64,000 nt of DNA, taken from positions 1 to 64,000 of the forward strand of contig JANQFZ010000050.1 in the NCBI GenBank assembly GCA_028277605.1, written 5' to 3'. The stretch is from Vallitaleaceae bacterium. Lineage in GTDB: Bacteria; Bacillota; Clostridia; Lachnospirales; Vallitaleaceae. The position numbers and the translations under genes were made by a program. Below, in pieces: positions 37,223-46,100 of this stretch (positions are counted from its first letter, which is position 1; each line of letters begins with the position of its first letter). A model generated the notes under the pieces. That model did no database searches, was not told the DNA's origin, and worked only from the letters and a program-made list of their open reading frames with translations.

Positions 37223-37228
37223 CCTACA

Positions 37229-37780
37229 TTAATTCACTACTCCAAAGTCTTTTAAAGGCCATATTCTTAATAACGCCTTTCCTACAATATCAGATTTAGG
37301 TATCGTACCGACATCAATAAATCGGCTGTCCTTACTGTTATTTCTATTATCTCCCATAACAAAATACTGACCTTTTGGTACAAGTAATGGGTACGTTTGA
37401 CTCCCTTGATTTGCTATGAGTTCTAATTCTTTTATTTCTTCCAATGGTTCGCCATCAATATAGACACATCCATCATTTATATTAATCTCTTCACCAGGAA
37501 GCCCAATGATTCTCTTAATGTAATTCTGCTCTGGATTTTGCTGAAATGGAAAAACAATAATATCAAATCTATCTGGTTCTTTCACTCTATAGCTTATTTT
37601 ATCAATAATGACATGATCCCCATGATGAAGTGTTGGTTCCATAGACTGACCTATTACATTAGTCTTTTGAGCAATAAATGATGTTATAATCCACACAATG
37701 ACCAATACTATCCCAATATCAATAATCCAACTCAATATTTCTTTAGATAATGAATTCTGTTTGCTCTTTTCATCCTCCAT
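37229..37780 (-). CDS. lepB: Signal peptidase I
   Basis: Membrane serine protease that removes signal peptides from exported proteins. One N-terminal transmembrane segment lies near residues 15-36. The catalytic Ser is S46 in GQSMEPTL and the catalytic Lys is K89 in YIKRIIGLPGE. The box MGDNRNNSKDSR lies near 145. I use the ATG at 37780 (183 aa), which has GAGGTG six nt upstream. It is the last gene of the rpsP-trmD-rplS operon and follows a perfect 13-bp hairpin. Confidence 0.96.
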   Translation of the reverse strand: MEDEKSKQNSLSKEILSWIIDIGIVLVIVWIITSFIAQKTNVIGQSMEPTLHHGDHVIIDKISYRVKEPDRFDIIVFPFQQNPEQNYIKRIIGLPGEEININDGCVYIDGEPLEEIKELELIANQGSQTYPLLVPKGQYFVMGDNRNNSKDSRFIDVGTIPKSDIVGKALLRIWPLKDFGVVN

Positions 37781-37802
37781 CGTCCACACCTCTTTTTCTA
37801 AG

Positions 37803-37839
37803 CAACAAGGGACTAATTAATGTCTATAGTCCCTTGTTG
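37803..37839 (-). promoter_or_regulatory. Perfect 13-bp hairpin between rplS and lepB
   Basis: CAACAAGGGACTA and TAGTCCCTTGTTG form a perfect stem with an 11-nt loop, just after the rplS stop codon and about 10 nt before the lepB Shine-Dalgarno. There is no U-run, so it looks like an RNA-processing or stability site rather than a terminator. Confidence 0.65.
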
Positions 37840-37842
37840 TCA

Positions 37843-38190
37843 TTACCTTATAAGCTCTTTTACTTTAGCAGATTTTCCTACTCTACTTCTTAGATAGTTC
37901 AATCTCGCTCTTCTTACTTTACCACGTCTAACCACGTCAATGTGGTCAATAATCGGAGAATGCAATGGCCATGTTCTCTCAACACCTACACCATAAGAAA
38001 TCCTTCTTACAGTAAAGGTCTCACGAGTACTGCCATTCTGTCTTTTGATAACAGTTCCTTCAAGCATTTGTAATCTTTCACGTGTACCTTCTTTAACTTT
38101 AGCATATACTCTAATTGTATCACCAATGTTAAAATCTGTAATATTCTCTCTTAATTGCTCTTGTTCAATTTTACGAATAATTTCGCTCAT
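37843..38190 (-). CDS. rplS: 50S ribosomal protein L19
   Basis: Large-subunit protein near the 30S-50S interface, 115 aa. Signatures include [19 protein letters not shown] near 23-41, FEGTVI-like [21 protein letters not shown] near 43-63, and [19 protein letters not shown] near 66-84. The C-terminus is the basic [14 protein letters not shown]. It follows trmD by 87 nt; AGGAGG precedes the ATG. An L19-type leader regulation is known in some Firmicutes but was not resolved here. Confidence 0.98.
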   Translation of the reverse strand: MSEIIRKIEQEQLRENITDFNIGDTIRVYAKVKEGTRERLQMLEGTVIKRQNGSTRETFTVRRISYGVGVERTWPLHSPIIDHIDVVRRGKVRRARLNYLRSRVGKSAKVKELIR

Positions 38191-38277
38191 GAGTATACCT
38201 CCTTCCCGCCTAGATGTTCTTAATTACACTTGTAACAGAGGACCATCCTTACTCACAATATAAAAATATAGCACATA

Positions 38278-39012
38278 TCAGCGGTTTTTGCAATAATTAT
38301 CAAGAATTTTTTTTTCTTGTTGACTTAAATCTGTATGCTTTATTAAGTCTGGTCTTCTTTGATAGGTTCTAATTAAGGCTTGCTCATTTCTCCATACTTC
38401 AATATTCTTATGATGACCCGATACAAGAACATCGGGAACCTTACGCCCCATAAACTCCAAAGGTCTAGTGTATTGAGGGTACTCTAAAAGTCCCTTATCA
38501 AAGGTTTCAGTTTCTGCTGAACTAACGTTATTTAAGACACCAGGTATTAATCTAGATACCGCATCTATGACTACCATGGCAGCGAGTTCTCCTCCTGTCA
38601 AAACATAATCCCCAATAGATATTTGGTCGGTTACAATCATGTCTATAACTCTTTCATCAATGCCCTCATAATGACCACATAGAAGAACCATTTCTTGTTC
38701 CTGCGCTAATTCCATTGCAAGCTTTTGGTTAAAGGTTTTCCCTTGGGGGGTTAAGTAAATGACTCTAGGCTTTGTAGATAGTGTACGTTCTACTGCTTTA
38801 TACGCATCATAGATAGGTGCTGGCTGCATGACCATACCAGCTCCTCCACCATATGGGTAATCATCTACCTTATGGTGTTTATTGTTAGCATAATCCCTAA
38901 TATTGATAAAATTCATCTGAATATGATGATTATCTCTTGCTCTGCCAATCATACTGTGCTGCATCGCTTCATTAACCATGTCAGGAAATAAAGTCATGAT
39001 ATGATAGATCAT
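38278..39012 (-). CDS. trmD: tRNA (guanine(37)-N1)-methyltransferase
   Basis: SPOUT methyltransferase modifying G37 of tRNAs that read CNN codons, preventing frameshifts. The N-terminus [12 protein letters not shown] matches the family. Motifs: [14 protein letters not shown] near 51-64, [13 protein letters not shown] near 109-121, [20 protein letters not shown] near 131-150 (trefoil knot, AdoMet binding) and [10 protein letters not shown] near 175. Length 244 aa. It overlaps rimM by four nt (ATGA). Confidence 0.97.
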   Translation of the reverse strand: MIYHIMTLFPDMVNEAMQHSMIGRARDNHHIQMNFINIRDYANNKHHKVDDYPYGGGAGMVMQPAPIYDAYKAVERTLSTKPRVIYLTPQGKTFNQKLAMELAQEQEMVLLCGHYEGIDERVIDMIVTDQISIGDYVLTGGELAAMVVIDAVSRLIPGVLNNVSSAETETFDKGLLEYPQYTRPLEFMGRKVPDVLVSGHHKNIEVWRNEQALIRTYQRRPDLIKHTDLSQQEKKILDNYCKNR

Positions 39013-39521
39013 AAGTCCAACAATCCCTTCATTACTTCTACCAACATGATTTTTTGGGTTAAATCTATGGTCTTAACACACTCTTTTATAGCTGGGATTA
39101 AGAGGTCTTTCTTCCCTTCACTCTTAACAACATAAACATCATTACCACCAGTAAAAATGACATCAGAAATCTTACCAAGCACCTCTTGTTCCACTGTTTT
39201 AACCTTGAGCCCTATTAGATCGCTAACATAAAACTCGTTATCTTCTAAAGGTAGTGCCGAAGAACGAGGTATTTTGATAATTCCACCCTTTAAGCCCTCA
39301 GCATCATTCATGGTAGTTAACTCATTAAATTGAGCAATAATCAATTGTTTATGATATTTAATGTGTTTTAGTGTGTAGGATTTTATGGTATTATTAAGGT
39401 CTACCATAACAGACTTCAATAGCTCAAAACGCTTGGGCTCATCTGTTGTCGGTTTAATTTTAACCTCTCCTCTGATACCGTGTGTATTTACAATAATACC
39501 GATATTGAAATAGTCTTCCAT
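39009..39521 (-). CDS. rimM: Ribosome maturation factor RimM
   Basis: 30S assembly factor binding S19. N-terminal beta barrel starts [17 protein letters not shown] near residues 6-22. The PRC-barrel domain with [12 protein letters not shown] lies near 96-107 and [12 protein letters not shown] near 122-133. The C-terminal [10 protein letters not shown] segment follows. Length 170 aa. The stop overlaps the trmD start, giving translational coupling. An attenuator-like hairpin lies upstream, before the gene. Confidence 0.95.
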   Translation of the reverse strand: MEDYFNIGIIVNTHGIRGEVKIKPTTDEPKRFELLKSVMVDLNNTIKSYTLKHIKYHKQLIIAQFNELTTMNDAEGLKGGIIKIPRSSALPLEDNEFYVSDLIGLKVKTVEQEVLGKISDVIFTGGNDVYVVKSEGKKDLLIPAIKECVKTIDLTQKIMLVEVMKGLLDL

Positions 39522-39587
39522 AGCTTATCCCCTTTGATAATCATTATTAGTCATAAAACTACATAATGGATGTGAAAAAATGAAAGA

Positions 39588-39610
39588 AAGGTTAGGGAAC
39601 CCCTAACCTT
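39588..39610 (-). terminator. Attenuator-like hairpin after ylqC
   Basis: A perfect 10-bp stem AAGGTTAGGG/CCCTAACCTT is followed on the minus strand by T-rich sequence (TCTTTCATTTTTTC). The ylqC stop codon overlaps the stem. Partial termination between ylqC and rimM is plausible. Confidence 0.6.
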
Positions 39611-39839
39611 ATTGTAATATTTCTACAACTACCCTTTTATCTTCTCTAGTTGCGGCAGCCTTTACAACTGTTCTTATAGCTTTGGCAATTCTACCCTGCT
39701 TACCTATAACCTTACCCATATCATCTGGTGCAACTTTTAGTTCTAATATGATTGAGCGTTCTCCTACAACTTCATGTACGGCAACTTCTTTAGGATGATC
39801 AACCAAAGCCTTTGCGATAACTTCAACTAACTCTTTCAA
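39609..39839 (-). CDS. khpA: KH-domain RNA-binding protein YlqC (KhpA)
   Basis: Small KH-domain protein that binds RNA and is linked to cell elongation in Gram-positive bacteria. The GxxG motif KVIGKQGR is near residues 43-50, within the single KH fold. I use a TTG start at 39839 (76 aa, the usual length), because GGAGGTG lies five nt upstream. A frame to 39875 would add about a dozen residues and run over the Shine-Dalgarno. It lies between rpsP and rimM, the classical position. Confidence 0.92.
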   Translation of the reverse strand: MKELVEVIAKALVDHPKEVAVHEVVGERSIILELKVAPDDMGKVIGKQGRIAKAIRTVVKAAATREDKRVVVEILQ

Positions 39840-39861
39840 GTTAACACCTCCATCGAAATGA

Positions 39862-40107
39862 TTACTGAACAACACCCGCCTGCTTTAATAAACGCTTTAC
39901 TGTATCAGAAGGCTGAGCACCGTTGTTTAACCATTTACTTGCTAATTCTCCATCAACTTTTAAATCCGTTGGGTTCTTAGTTGGATCATAATAGCCGATC
40001 TGTTCTATGAATTTGCCATCTCTAGGTGATCTTGAATCTGCTACTACAATTCTATAAAAAGGGGCTTTCTTTGCACCCATTCTCTTTAATCTCATTCTTA
40101 CTGCCAT
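39862..40107 (-). CDS. rpsP: 30S ribosomal protein S16
   Basis: Small-subunit protein of 81 aa. It starts [20 protein letters not shown], followed by [22 protein letters not shown] near 21-42, both standard S16 segments, and ends with the [17 protein letters not shown] stretch. AGGAGG precedes the ATG. It lies 69 nt downstream of ffh. Confidence 0.98.
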   Translation of the reverse strand: MAVRMRLKRMGAKKAPFYRIVVADSRSPRDGKFIEQIGYYDPTKNPTDLKVDGELASKWLNNGAQPSDTVKRLLKQAGVVQ

Positions 40108-40176
40108 GTTTTCACCTCCTTATTAGGTTAAAAATAAAAAACTGTTAGCCTAAAGCATATTGCTTTTAGCATTTAT

Positions 40177-41514
40177 CTAAAAAGGAAGTTTAAATAATCC
40201 TTTTTTAGCTTTACCTTTTTTCATCATTCCACTAAACTGTTTCATCATTTTTTTTGATTGGTCAAATTGCTTTATAAATCTATTAACATCATGAATGGAT
40301 GAACCTGAACCATCTGCAATCCTTTTCTTTCTTGAAGGATTCATAATGGATGGATTATTTTTTTCTTCTTTGGTCATAGATAGAATTATAGCTTCTATTT
40401 TAGAAAGTTCTTTATCATCAATTTCTACATCCTTCATCTGTTGTCCAAGTCCAGGAACCATTGATAATATCTGCTTAAAGGAACCCATTTTTTTAATCTG
40501 CTGCATTTGATCATAGAAATCTTCAAAAGAAAACTCTGCTTTTCTAAGCTTTCTTTCCAGCTCTGCTGCTTTTTTATCATCTATAGCATCCTGTGCTTTC
40601 TCAATAAGGGTCAAAACATCTCCCATACCAAGTATCCTAGAAGCCATTCTTTCAGGATAAAAAACCTCTAATTCAGAAAGCTTTTCTCCCAAACCTACAT
40701 ATTTAATTGGCTGACCCGTAACTGCTTTAACAGAAAGAGCCGCACCACCTCTTGTATCTCCATCGAGCTTAGTTAAAATAACGCCATGAATACCCAGCTT
40801 TTCATTAAATGTCTCTGAGACATTAACTGCATCCTGACCCGTCATAGCATCGACAACTAGTAATATTTCTTGAGGCTCTACCACTTGTTTAATATGGATG
40901 AGTTCATCCATCATCGTTTCATCGATATGTAAACGCCCTGCGGTATCAATGATAATCACATCATTATGATTTTTTTGTGCATGTTCTAATGCAGCTTTTG
41001 CAATATTGACGGGACTATGCTGTTCTCCCATTGAAAAGACAGGAATATCCTGTTGCTTGCCTACTACCTGCAACTGCTTTATCGCAGCAGGTCTATAGAT
41101 ATCACAAGCAACTAATAAGGGTCTTTTTCCCATTTTTCTAATTTTCCCTGCTATCTTTGCACAAGTCGTTGTTTTACCTGCTCCTTGAAGTCCAACCATC
41201 ATGTAAATACTTGGCGGTTCACTTGAAAAGGTCAATTCACTCTGCTTATCTCCCATTAAATGAATAAGTTCCTCATGCACAATCTTAATCACCTGCTGCC
41301 CAGGTGTTAAGCTTTCCATGACATCATGACCAACTGCTCTATCTTGTATGCTGTTTATAAGCTGCTTAACAACTTTAAAACTAACATCTGCTTCTAATAA
41401 TGCTAATTTAACTTCTCTAAGTGCTTTTTTAACATCCTGCTCAGAGAGTCTGCCTTTTCTTTTTAAGCCGGAGAATATGCCTTGTAATTTATCGGATAAA
41501 CTTTCAAAAGCCAT
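40177..41514 (-). CDS. ffh: Signal recognition particle protein Ffh
   Basis: SRP54 GTPase that binds signal peptides and the 4.5S/6S RNA for membrane targeting. The N domain (1-90) is followed by the G domain with MVGLQGAGKTTTCAKIA near 103-119, DIYRPAAIKQL near 136, DTAGRLHIDE near 189 and TKLDGDTRGGAAL near 245. The methionine-rich M domain runs from about 300 to the KKGLFKLPF end. Length 445 aa. It follows ylxM by 14 nt. Confidence 0.98.
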   Translation of the reverse strand: MAFESLSDKLQGIFSGLKRKGRLSEQDVKKALREVKLALLEADVSFKVVKQLINSIQDRAVGHDVMESLTPGQQVIKIVHEELIHLMGDKQSELTFSSEPPSIYMMVGLQGAGKTTTCAKIAGKIRKMGKRPLLVACDIYRPAAIKQLQVVGKQQDIPVFSMGEQHSPVNIAKAALEHAQKNHNDVIIIDTAGRLHIDETMMDELIHIKQVVEPQEILLVVDAMTGQDAVNVSETFNEKLGIHGVILTKLDGDTRGGAALSVKAVTGQPIKYVGLGEKLSELEVFYPERMASRILGMGDVLTLIEKAQDAIDDKKAAELERKLRKAEFSFEDFYDQMQQIKKMGSFKQILSMVPGLGQQMKDVEIDDKELSKIEAIILSMTKEEKNNPSIMNPSRKKRIADGSGSSIHDVNRFIKQFDQSKKMMKQFSGMMKKGKAKKGLFKLPF

Positions 41515-41528
41515 ATAATACCTCCTAT

Positions 41529-41885
41529 CTATAAATCGTCTAATATCTGATTAACTATCCCCTGTATCTGAAGTAACTGTTTCTTATCCTCTTCTCTCGT
41601 TAACTCTTCTATCAATTCTTGGGTTAACTGTTGTATATGAATCATTTTATCTTTATTGTTTACAAATTTCTTAACCAATTTTAATTTCTGTTCATAGTGA
41701 TCTAATTGTTTATGGCATCTTCTAATCGTATCATGAACCCCTTGCCGACTGATCGCCATTTGCTCGGATATTTCACCCAAAGATAAATCCTCTAAGTAAT
41801 AGAGTTGATAAATCTTATTCTGCTTATCAGTAAGCAAGTCACCATAAAAATCAAATAATAATGTGTTTTTAATAATACTATTCAT
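41529..41885 (-). CDS. ylxM: YlxM-family helix-turn-helix protein
   Basis: 118-aa UPF0122/YlxM protein resembling sigma-70 region 4 and found next to ffh or ftsY. The start MNSIIKNTLLFDFYGDLLTD is followed by a helix-turn-helix at about 35-60 (LSLGEISEQMAISRQGVHDTI). The role is unknown; a link to SRP expression has been suggested. I chose the ATG at 41885 because AGGGTGA lies five nt before it; a frame to 41957 would cross the promoter. A perfect inverted repeat covers the transcript start and the ribosome-binding site. Confidence 0.9.
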   Translation of the reverse strand: MNSIIKNTLLFDFYGDLLTDKQNKIYQLYYLEDLSLGEISEQMAISRQGVHDTIRRCHKQLDHYEQKLKLVKKFVNNKDKMIHIQQLTQELIEELTREEDKKQLLQIQGIVNQILDDL

Positions 41886-41891
41886 AAAAAT

Positions 41892-41923
41892 CACCCTGTA
41901 AAGCTCAAAAACTTTACAGGGTG
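41892..41923 (-). promoter_or_regulatory. Perfect 12-bp inverted repeat over the ylxM start region (operator or RBS-sequestering hairpin)
   Basis: CACCCTGTAAAG (41923-41912 on the minus strand) and CTTTACAGGGTG are exact complements around an 8-nt loop. The 3' arm contains the AGGGTGA ribosome-binding site of ylxM and is followed by TTTTTAT. The 5' arm begins just after the -10 box. It could act as a DNA operator, as an RNA hairpin hiding the ribosome-binding site, or as a terminator for read-through from ftsY. Confidence 0.75.
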
Positions 41924-41924
41924 T

Positions 41925-41953
41925 ATCATAATATATATATAAGATTTTGTCAA
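41925..41953 (-). promoter_or_regulatory. Consensus sigma-A promoter of the ylxM-ffh-rpsP operon
   Basis: A perfect TTGACA (41953-41948) and TATGAT (41930-41925), with a 17-bp spacer of mostly AT repeats. The expected start near 41918 falls inside the inverted repeat at 41892-41923. Confidence 0.85.
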
Positions 41954-42017
41954 GCACTTATTTATAATTTCTCTAGTGTGTGTTAAGAAAATAGTTGTTC
42001 TATCTCTTCAATATATT

Positions 42018-42186
42018 CGTAACGAAAAATTTTAGCCACCTGATATTGGTACAGAAAGGGTGAATAGTATGAGCACCACAGCGAAACAGGAGTGAAGCGT
42101 AACCCCTACTAAACACGGACGTTTAGGGGGTTATAGAGCTCATACTATTCACCCTTGACCCATTACCAAAGCTAAAATTTTGACTG
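42018..42186 (+). repeat. TIR-flanked palindromic repeat, copy 3 of 4
   Basis: This 169-bp element has ends CGTAACGAAAAATTTTAGC and GCTAAAATTTTGACTG. The core is at 42056-42156 (101 nt), with the G-C version of the variable stem pair as in copy 2. The bulge of the inner hairpin is TA, and the right side of the internal loop reads ATAGA instead of ATGGA. Its right end is five nt from the ftsY stop codon, and its left end lies 64 nt from the ylxM promoter. Confidence 0.93.
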
Positions 42187-42191
42187 TCAAT

Positions 42192-43118
42192 TTATTCATC
42201 AAACAAAGCATTAGCAAACTCTTGAGCACTAAATTTCTGAAGGTCTTCAATCCCCTCCCCTACCCCTATATACTTAACAGGAATATTAAGCTCTGAACCA
42301 ATAGCAATAGCAATACCACCTTTTGCAGTACCATCCAATTTGGTTAAAACTATACCAGAAATTTCTGCAATATCTTTAAACTGTTTTGCTTGTAATAAAG
42401 CATTTTGCCCTGTTGTACTGTCTAGAACCAGTAAAACCTCTTTGTTGGCTTCTGGATATTCCTTATTCACGATTTTTGTTATCTTTCTTAGTTCTTCCAT
42501 TAGATTTTTCTTGTTATGAAGTCTTCCAGCTGTATCACAGATGAGTAAATCAGCATTCCTTGACTGCGCCGCTTTAATAGCATCAAAAACGACAGCACCA
42601 GGATCTGAGTTTTCCTGTTGAGCAATAATTTCAACCTTTGCTCTATTAGCCCATTCCTCTAATTGATCGATTGCCGCCGCTCTAAAAGTATCCCCAGCAG
42701 CCATAATAACCTTCTTACCGCTTTGTTTGAATTGATGAGCAAGCTTGCCGATGGTTGTCGTCTTACCAACGCCATTAACACCAATCACTAATACAACCGA
42801 CTTTTTATCTATAAAATCATAGGCATCTTGAGGTGTTGACATAATGTCTACAATTTCCTCTTTAAGCAGCATTCTTACTTGATCCGTATCCTTAATTTTT
42901 TGTTGTTTTACCTTAGTTTTTATCTCTTCTATAATCTTCAAAGATGTGTCTACACCCAAATCAGCTATAATTAAAGCTTCCTCTAGCTCCTCATAAAACT
43001 CATCATTTATACTTGTAAACCCCTTTAAAACCTGCTCTACACCACCCATAATATTATTACGAGTCTTACTAAGTCCTTCAACCAATCGACCAAAAAAGCC
43101 CTTTTTCTTTTTAATCAT
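42192..43118 (-). CDS. ftsY: Signal recognition particle receptor FtsY
   Basis: SRP receptor GTPase at the membrane. The short, basic N-terminus (KKKKGFFGRLVEG) replaces the long acidic domain of proteobacteria. The G domain shows GVNGVGKTTTIGKLAHQ near 114-130, DTFRAAAIDQL near 143-153, DTAGRLHNKKNLMEEL near 198 and TKLDGTAKGGIAIAI near 257. Length 308 aa. It follows smc by 32 nt and is bounded downstream by repeat copy 3. Confidence 0.97.
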   Translation of the reverse strand: MIKKKKGFFGRLVEGLSKTRNNIMGGVEQVLKGFTSINDEFYEELEEALIIADLGVDTSLKIIEEIKTKVKQQKIKDTDQVRMLLKEEIVDIMSTPQDAYDFIDKKSVVLVIGVNGVGKTTTIGKLAHQFKQSGKKVIMAAGDTFRAAAIDQLEEWANRAKVEIIAQQENSDPGAVVFDAIKAAQSRNADLLICDTAGRLHNKKNLMEELRKITKIVNKEYPEANKEVLLVLDSTTGQNALLQAKQFKDIAEISGIVLTKLDGTAKGGIAIAIGSELNIPVKYIGVGEGIEDLQKFSAQEFANALFDE

Positions 43119-43150
43119 AATAACATCCTCTCTAAATAATGTTCTAATCC

Positions 43151-46100
43151 TTACAGTTCTTTTTCAACAAGCTTAACAGAAACTAAAGAAGAAATTCCTT
43201 TCTCCTGCATGGTAATACCATACAAGGTATCTGCCGCTTCCATCGTACCGCGTCTATGAGTTATGATGATAAACTGAGTCTGCTTGGATAGTTTTTTTAA
43301 ATAATTTGCAAAACGCTCAACATTTGCATCATCCAATGCAGCTTCAATTTCATCTAAAACACAAAATGGGGAAGGCTTTAAACTCTGAATAGCAAATAAT
43401 AAAGCTATGGCTGTAAAAGCCCTCTCACCACCAGACAAAAGCATCATACTTTGGAGTTTTTTACCTGGGGGCTGAGCAGTAATATGAATTCCAGACTGCA
43501 ATAGATTATCTTCATCTGTAAGCTTTAACAGACCTTTTCCACCGCCAAATAATTCTCTAAAAACTTCATTAAACCTTTCCATAATCTCGCTAAATTTCTG
43601 TTTGAATTGCTTTGTCATTTCATGATTGAGGTCTTCAATGACCTGCATTAGTTTTGCTTCTGCATCTAATATATCTTCCTTTTGCTCTGTTAGAAAAGTA
43701 TAACGTTCTATAACTGATTTATAGTCTTCAATGGCATTAACATTGACATCTCCTAATACCTTTATCTGTTCTTTTAAAGCTTGAATACTCTTTTTAATAG
43801 ATGGAGTTGTACCTAAGTCTTCTTTAAAGTCCAAACAGGATGAGTACGTTAACTCATATTCTTCCCACATATAATTGATTAGATTTTCTATTTGTAGGTC
43901 AAATTTTATTTTTGCGTTTTGAAGCTTTAAATTTTCCTTTTCTAATACATTTATTTTTTCATTAGTCGATTCTAAAAGCTCAAATAATAATGTCAACTGA
44001 CCTGACTTAGAGGTCTTTTGAGATGTCAGTTCTTCCAAGTTGTTCTGTATCACAATATAATCTGAATCAAGCTTTTGAATGGATTGAGCACTATCAGATA
44101 TGATTTGTTGTTTAGCAATCAAGGCTTCTTGATTGGTCATGATTTCAGCCTTGTTTTGTATCACTTCCTCTGCTATCTCTTGAATGGATTGCTCTAACTT
44201 TTTATTATCCTCTATAAGGTGTTTTTGCTTTTGCTCAAGTGAATTGATATCTAATTTAATTTGTGTAATACAGTTAGATAGCATTTCTTGTTTTTTCTTT
44301 TTTCCCTGTATGACCTCTATTAATGCTTGAATATTCTTTTCCTCATTATTATTTTCATCTTCTGATCCTTTTAATTCTAGTTCAAGAGCATGTACTGAAG
44401 CTTCTATATCTTTATTTTGCATGGTTATTTCAGAGAGTTCCTGCGTAATATCATCTATTGCTTCAGACATTTTCTCCATATCTAGAACAATTTGATTGAG
44501 TTTTAGCTCTTCACCTTGATATTCTAACTTAAGCTGATTCTCTTCTTTTGCTAAATCAGAGGCTTCCTGCCTCAAAAGGTCTTCTTTTTGTTTTATAGAA
44601 TCTTTTTCTCTCTTGGATATTTCTATGGTTGCTGCTATTTCATCCAGTTGCTTCTTAATCTCCTCAAGTTCTCTCTTTCTCCCTAAGAAATGGTTCCCTT
44701 TATTTTTGTAGCTTCCTCCGGTTAAAGAACCTCCCGGATTAATAATATCACCAGTTAACGTAACCATCTTCACAGAATATTTATATTTCCTTGCCAAACA
44801 AATGGCATGGTCAATATGATTTACAACAACAACCCTGCCTAATAAATACCGTATAATGCCACGATAGGATGGAGCAACTTCTACTAAATCACAAGCAAGT
44901 CCTATGACCCCTTGCTCATCCAATAAGGGTACATTCAACTGTCCTCTTGGCTTGACGCTCGACATAGGCAAAAAAGTCGCTCTACCATATTTATTCTTTT
45001 TAAGGTATTGTATGCACTCTTTGGCTATGTTTTCATTTGTAGTTATAATGTTCTGTATACTGCCACCTAAGGCTGTTTCAATAGCTAGTTCATATTTTTT
45101 AGCTACTTGCATCGTATCTGCTACTACACCATGTATCCCCTTGCTATAATGAGGATTTGTCTTTTTTAACTGCATTATTTTTTTTATACTGATTGTATAA
45201 CCATCATACTGACTGGTGATATCTCTAAGCGTATGATATCTAGAGGTATACTGATGGTATTGCTTAGTTTCATCATTTAGTTTTTGTACTGTAGTTTTCT
45301 TTTGTTCATCAATACTATGGATAATCTCTTCTATTTCCGTTTTTTTAACTTGAATATTATCTAATGTTTTTTTTATGAGTAAAAGCCCATTTTCTTTACT
45401 TGTTTTTATTGCTTGTTGTGTTGAAGTCGATTGCTCTAATTGTCTTGATTTTTCATCCAGTGTTGTTTTTCTATCCATCAAATTTTCTTCTATGGTTTTA
45501 TACCTTTGGATTTTACCTTTTATGGATGAAATTTCATTCATTCTTTCAATGATATTAGTCTTTGAAGACTCAACCGTTGTTTCATTCTGACGTATATCTT
45601 CTTGCACAACTTTTAGAACTGCCTCTTCTTTTAACAGCTCGTCATTTTTTTCTTCTATATTTTGATTAAATTGATTGGTTAAATCACTATGAGATTCCTT
45701 TTGAATATTACACTCCTTTAGTTTACTCTCTGATGTTTTCACCGCTACTTGCAGACGGCTATTTTGATTGACGATACTATTCATTTGTTCTTTAGCAAGT
45801 TTGATGCTATGGTCTACCTTTTCCTTATCCATACTTAACCTTGCCATTAGCTCTTTCTTTTTATCTATGGATTCATTAAGCGTTTCAAGTTCTATATTTA
45901 GCCTTTCATAGTCTGCTTTGTTCGTATTATAATTATCCTTTGCTTCCTCAATTTCACAAATGGTTATTTTCTCTTTAGCTATAAAAGAGTTTATCTGTTC
46001 TTCACATTGACTATACTCATTTAGAAAGCTATTGATTTCATACGTTTTTAGGTTCTCCTTAAGCTTAAGAAACTCTTTAGCTTTATCGGATTGTTCACAA

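Larger units (their letters stand above)
36775..37228. other. 454-nt intergenic region between lepB and rbgA
   Basis: It contains the lepB terminator (37166-37222) and repeat copy 2 (36870-37039), with an AT-rich stretch up to the rbgA ribosome-binding site (GAGAGGTAG). No good promoter was found; a TTGATG with a TAGAAA 16 bp away is weak. Positions 37040-37165 show nothing recognisable. Confidence 0.6.

Noticed and set aside
38191-38277. L19-type ribosomal leader before rplS
   Set aside because: The 87-nt gap has no clear long helix by eye; the Rfam model could not be run.
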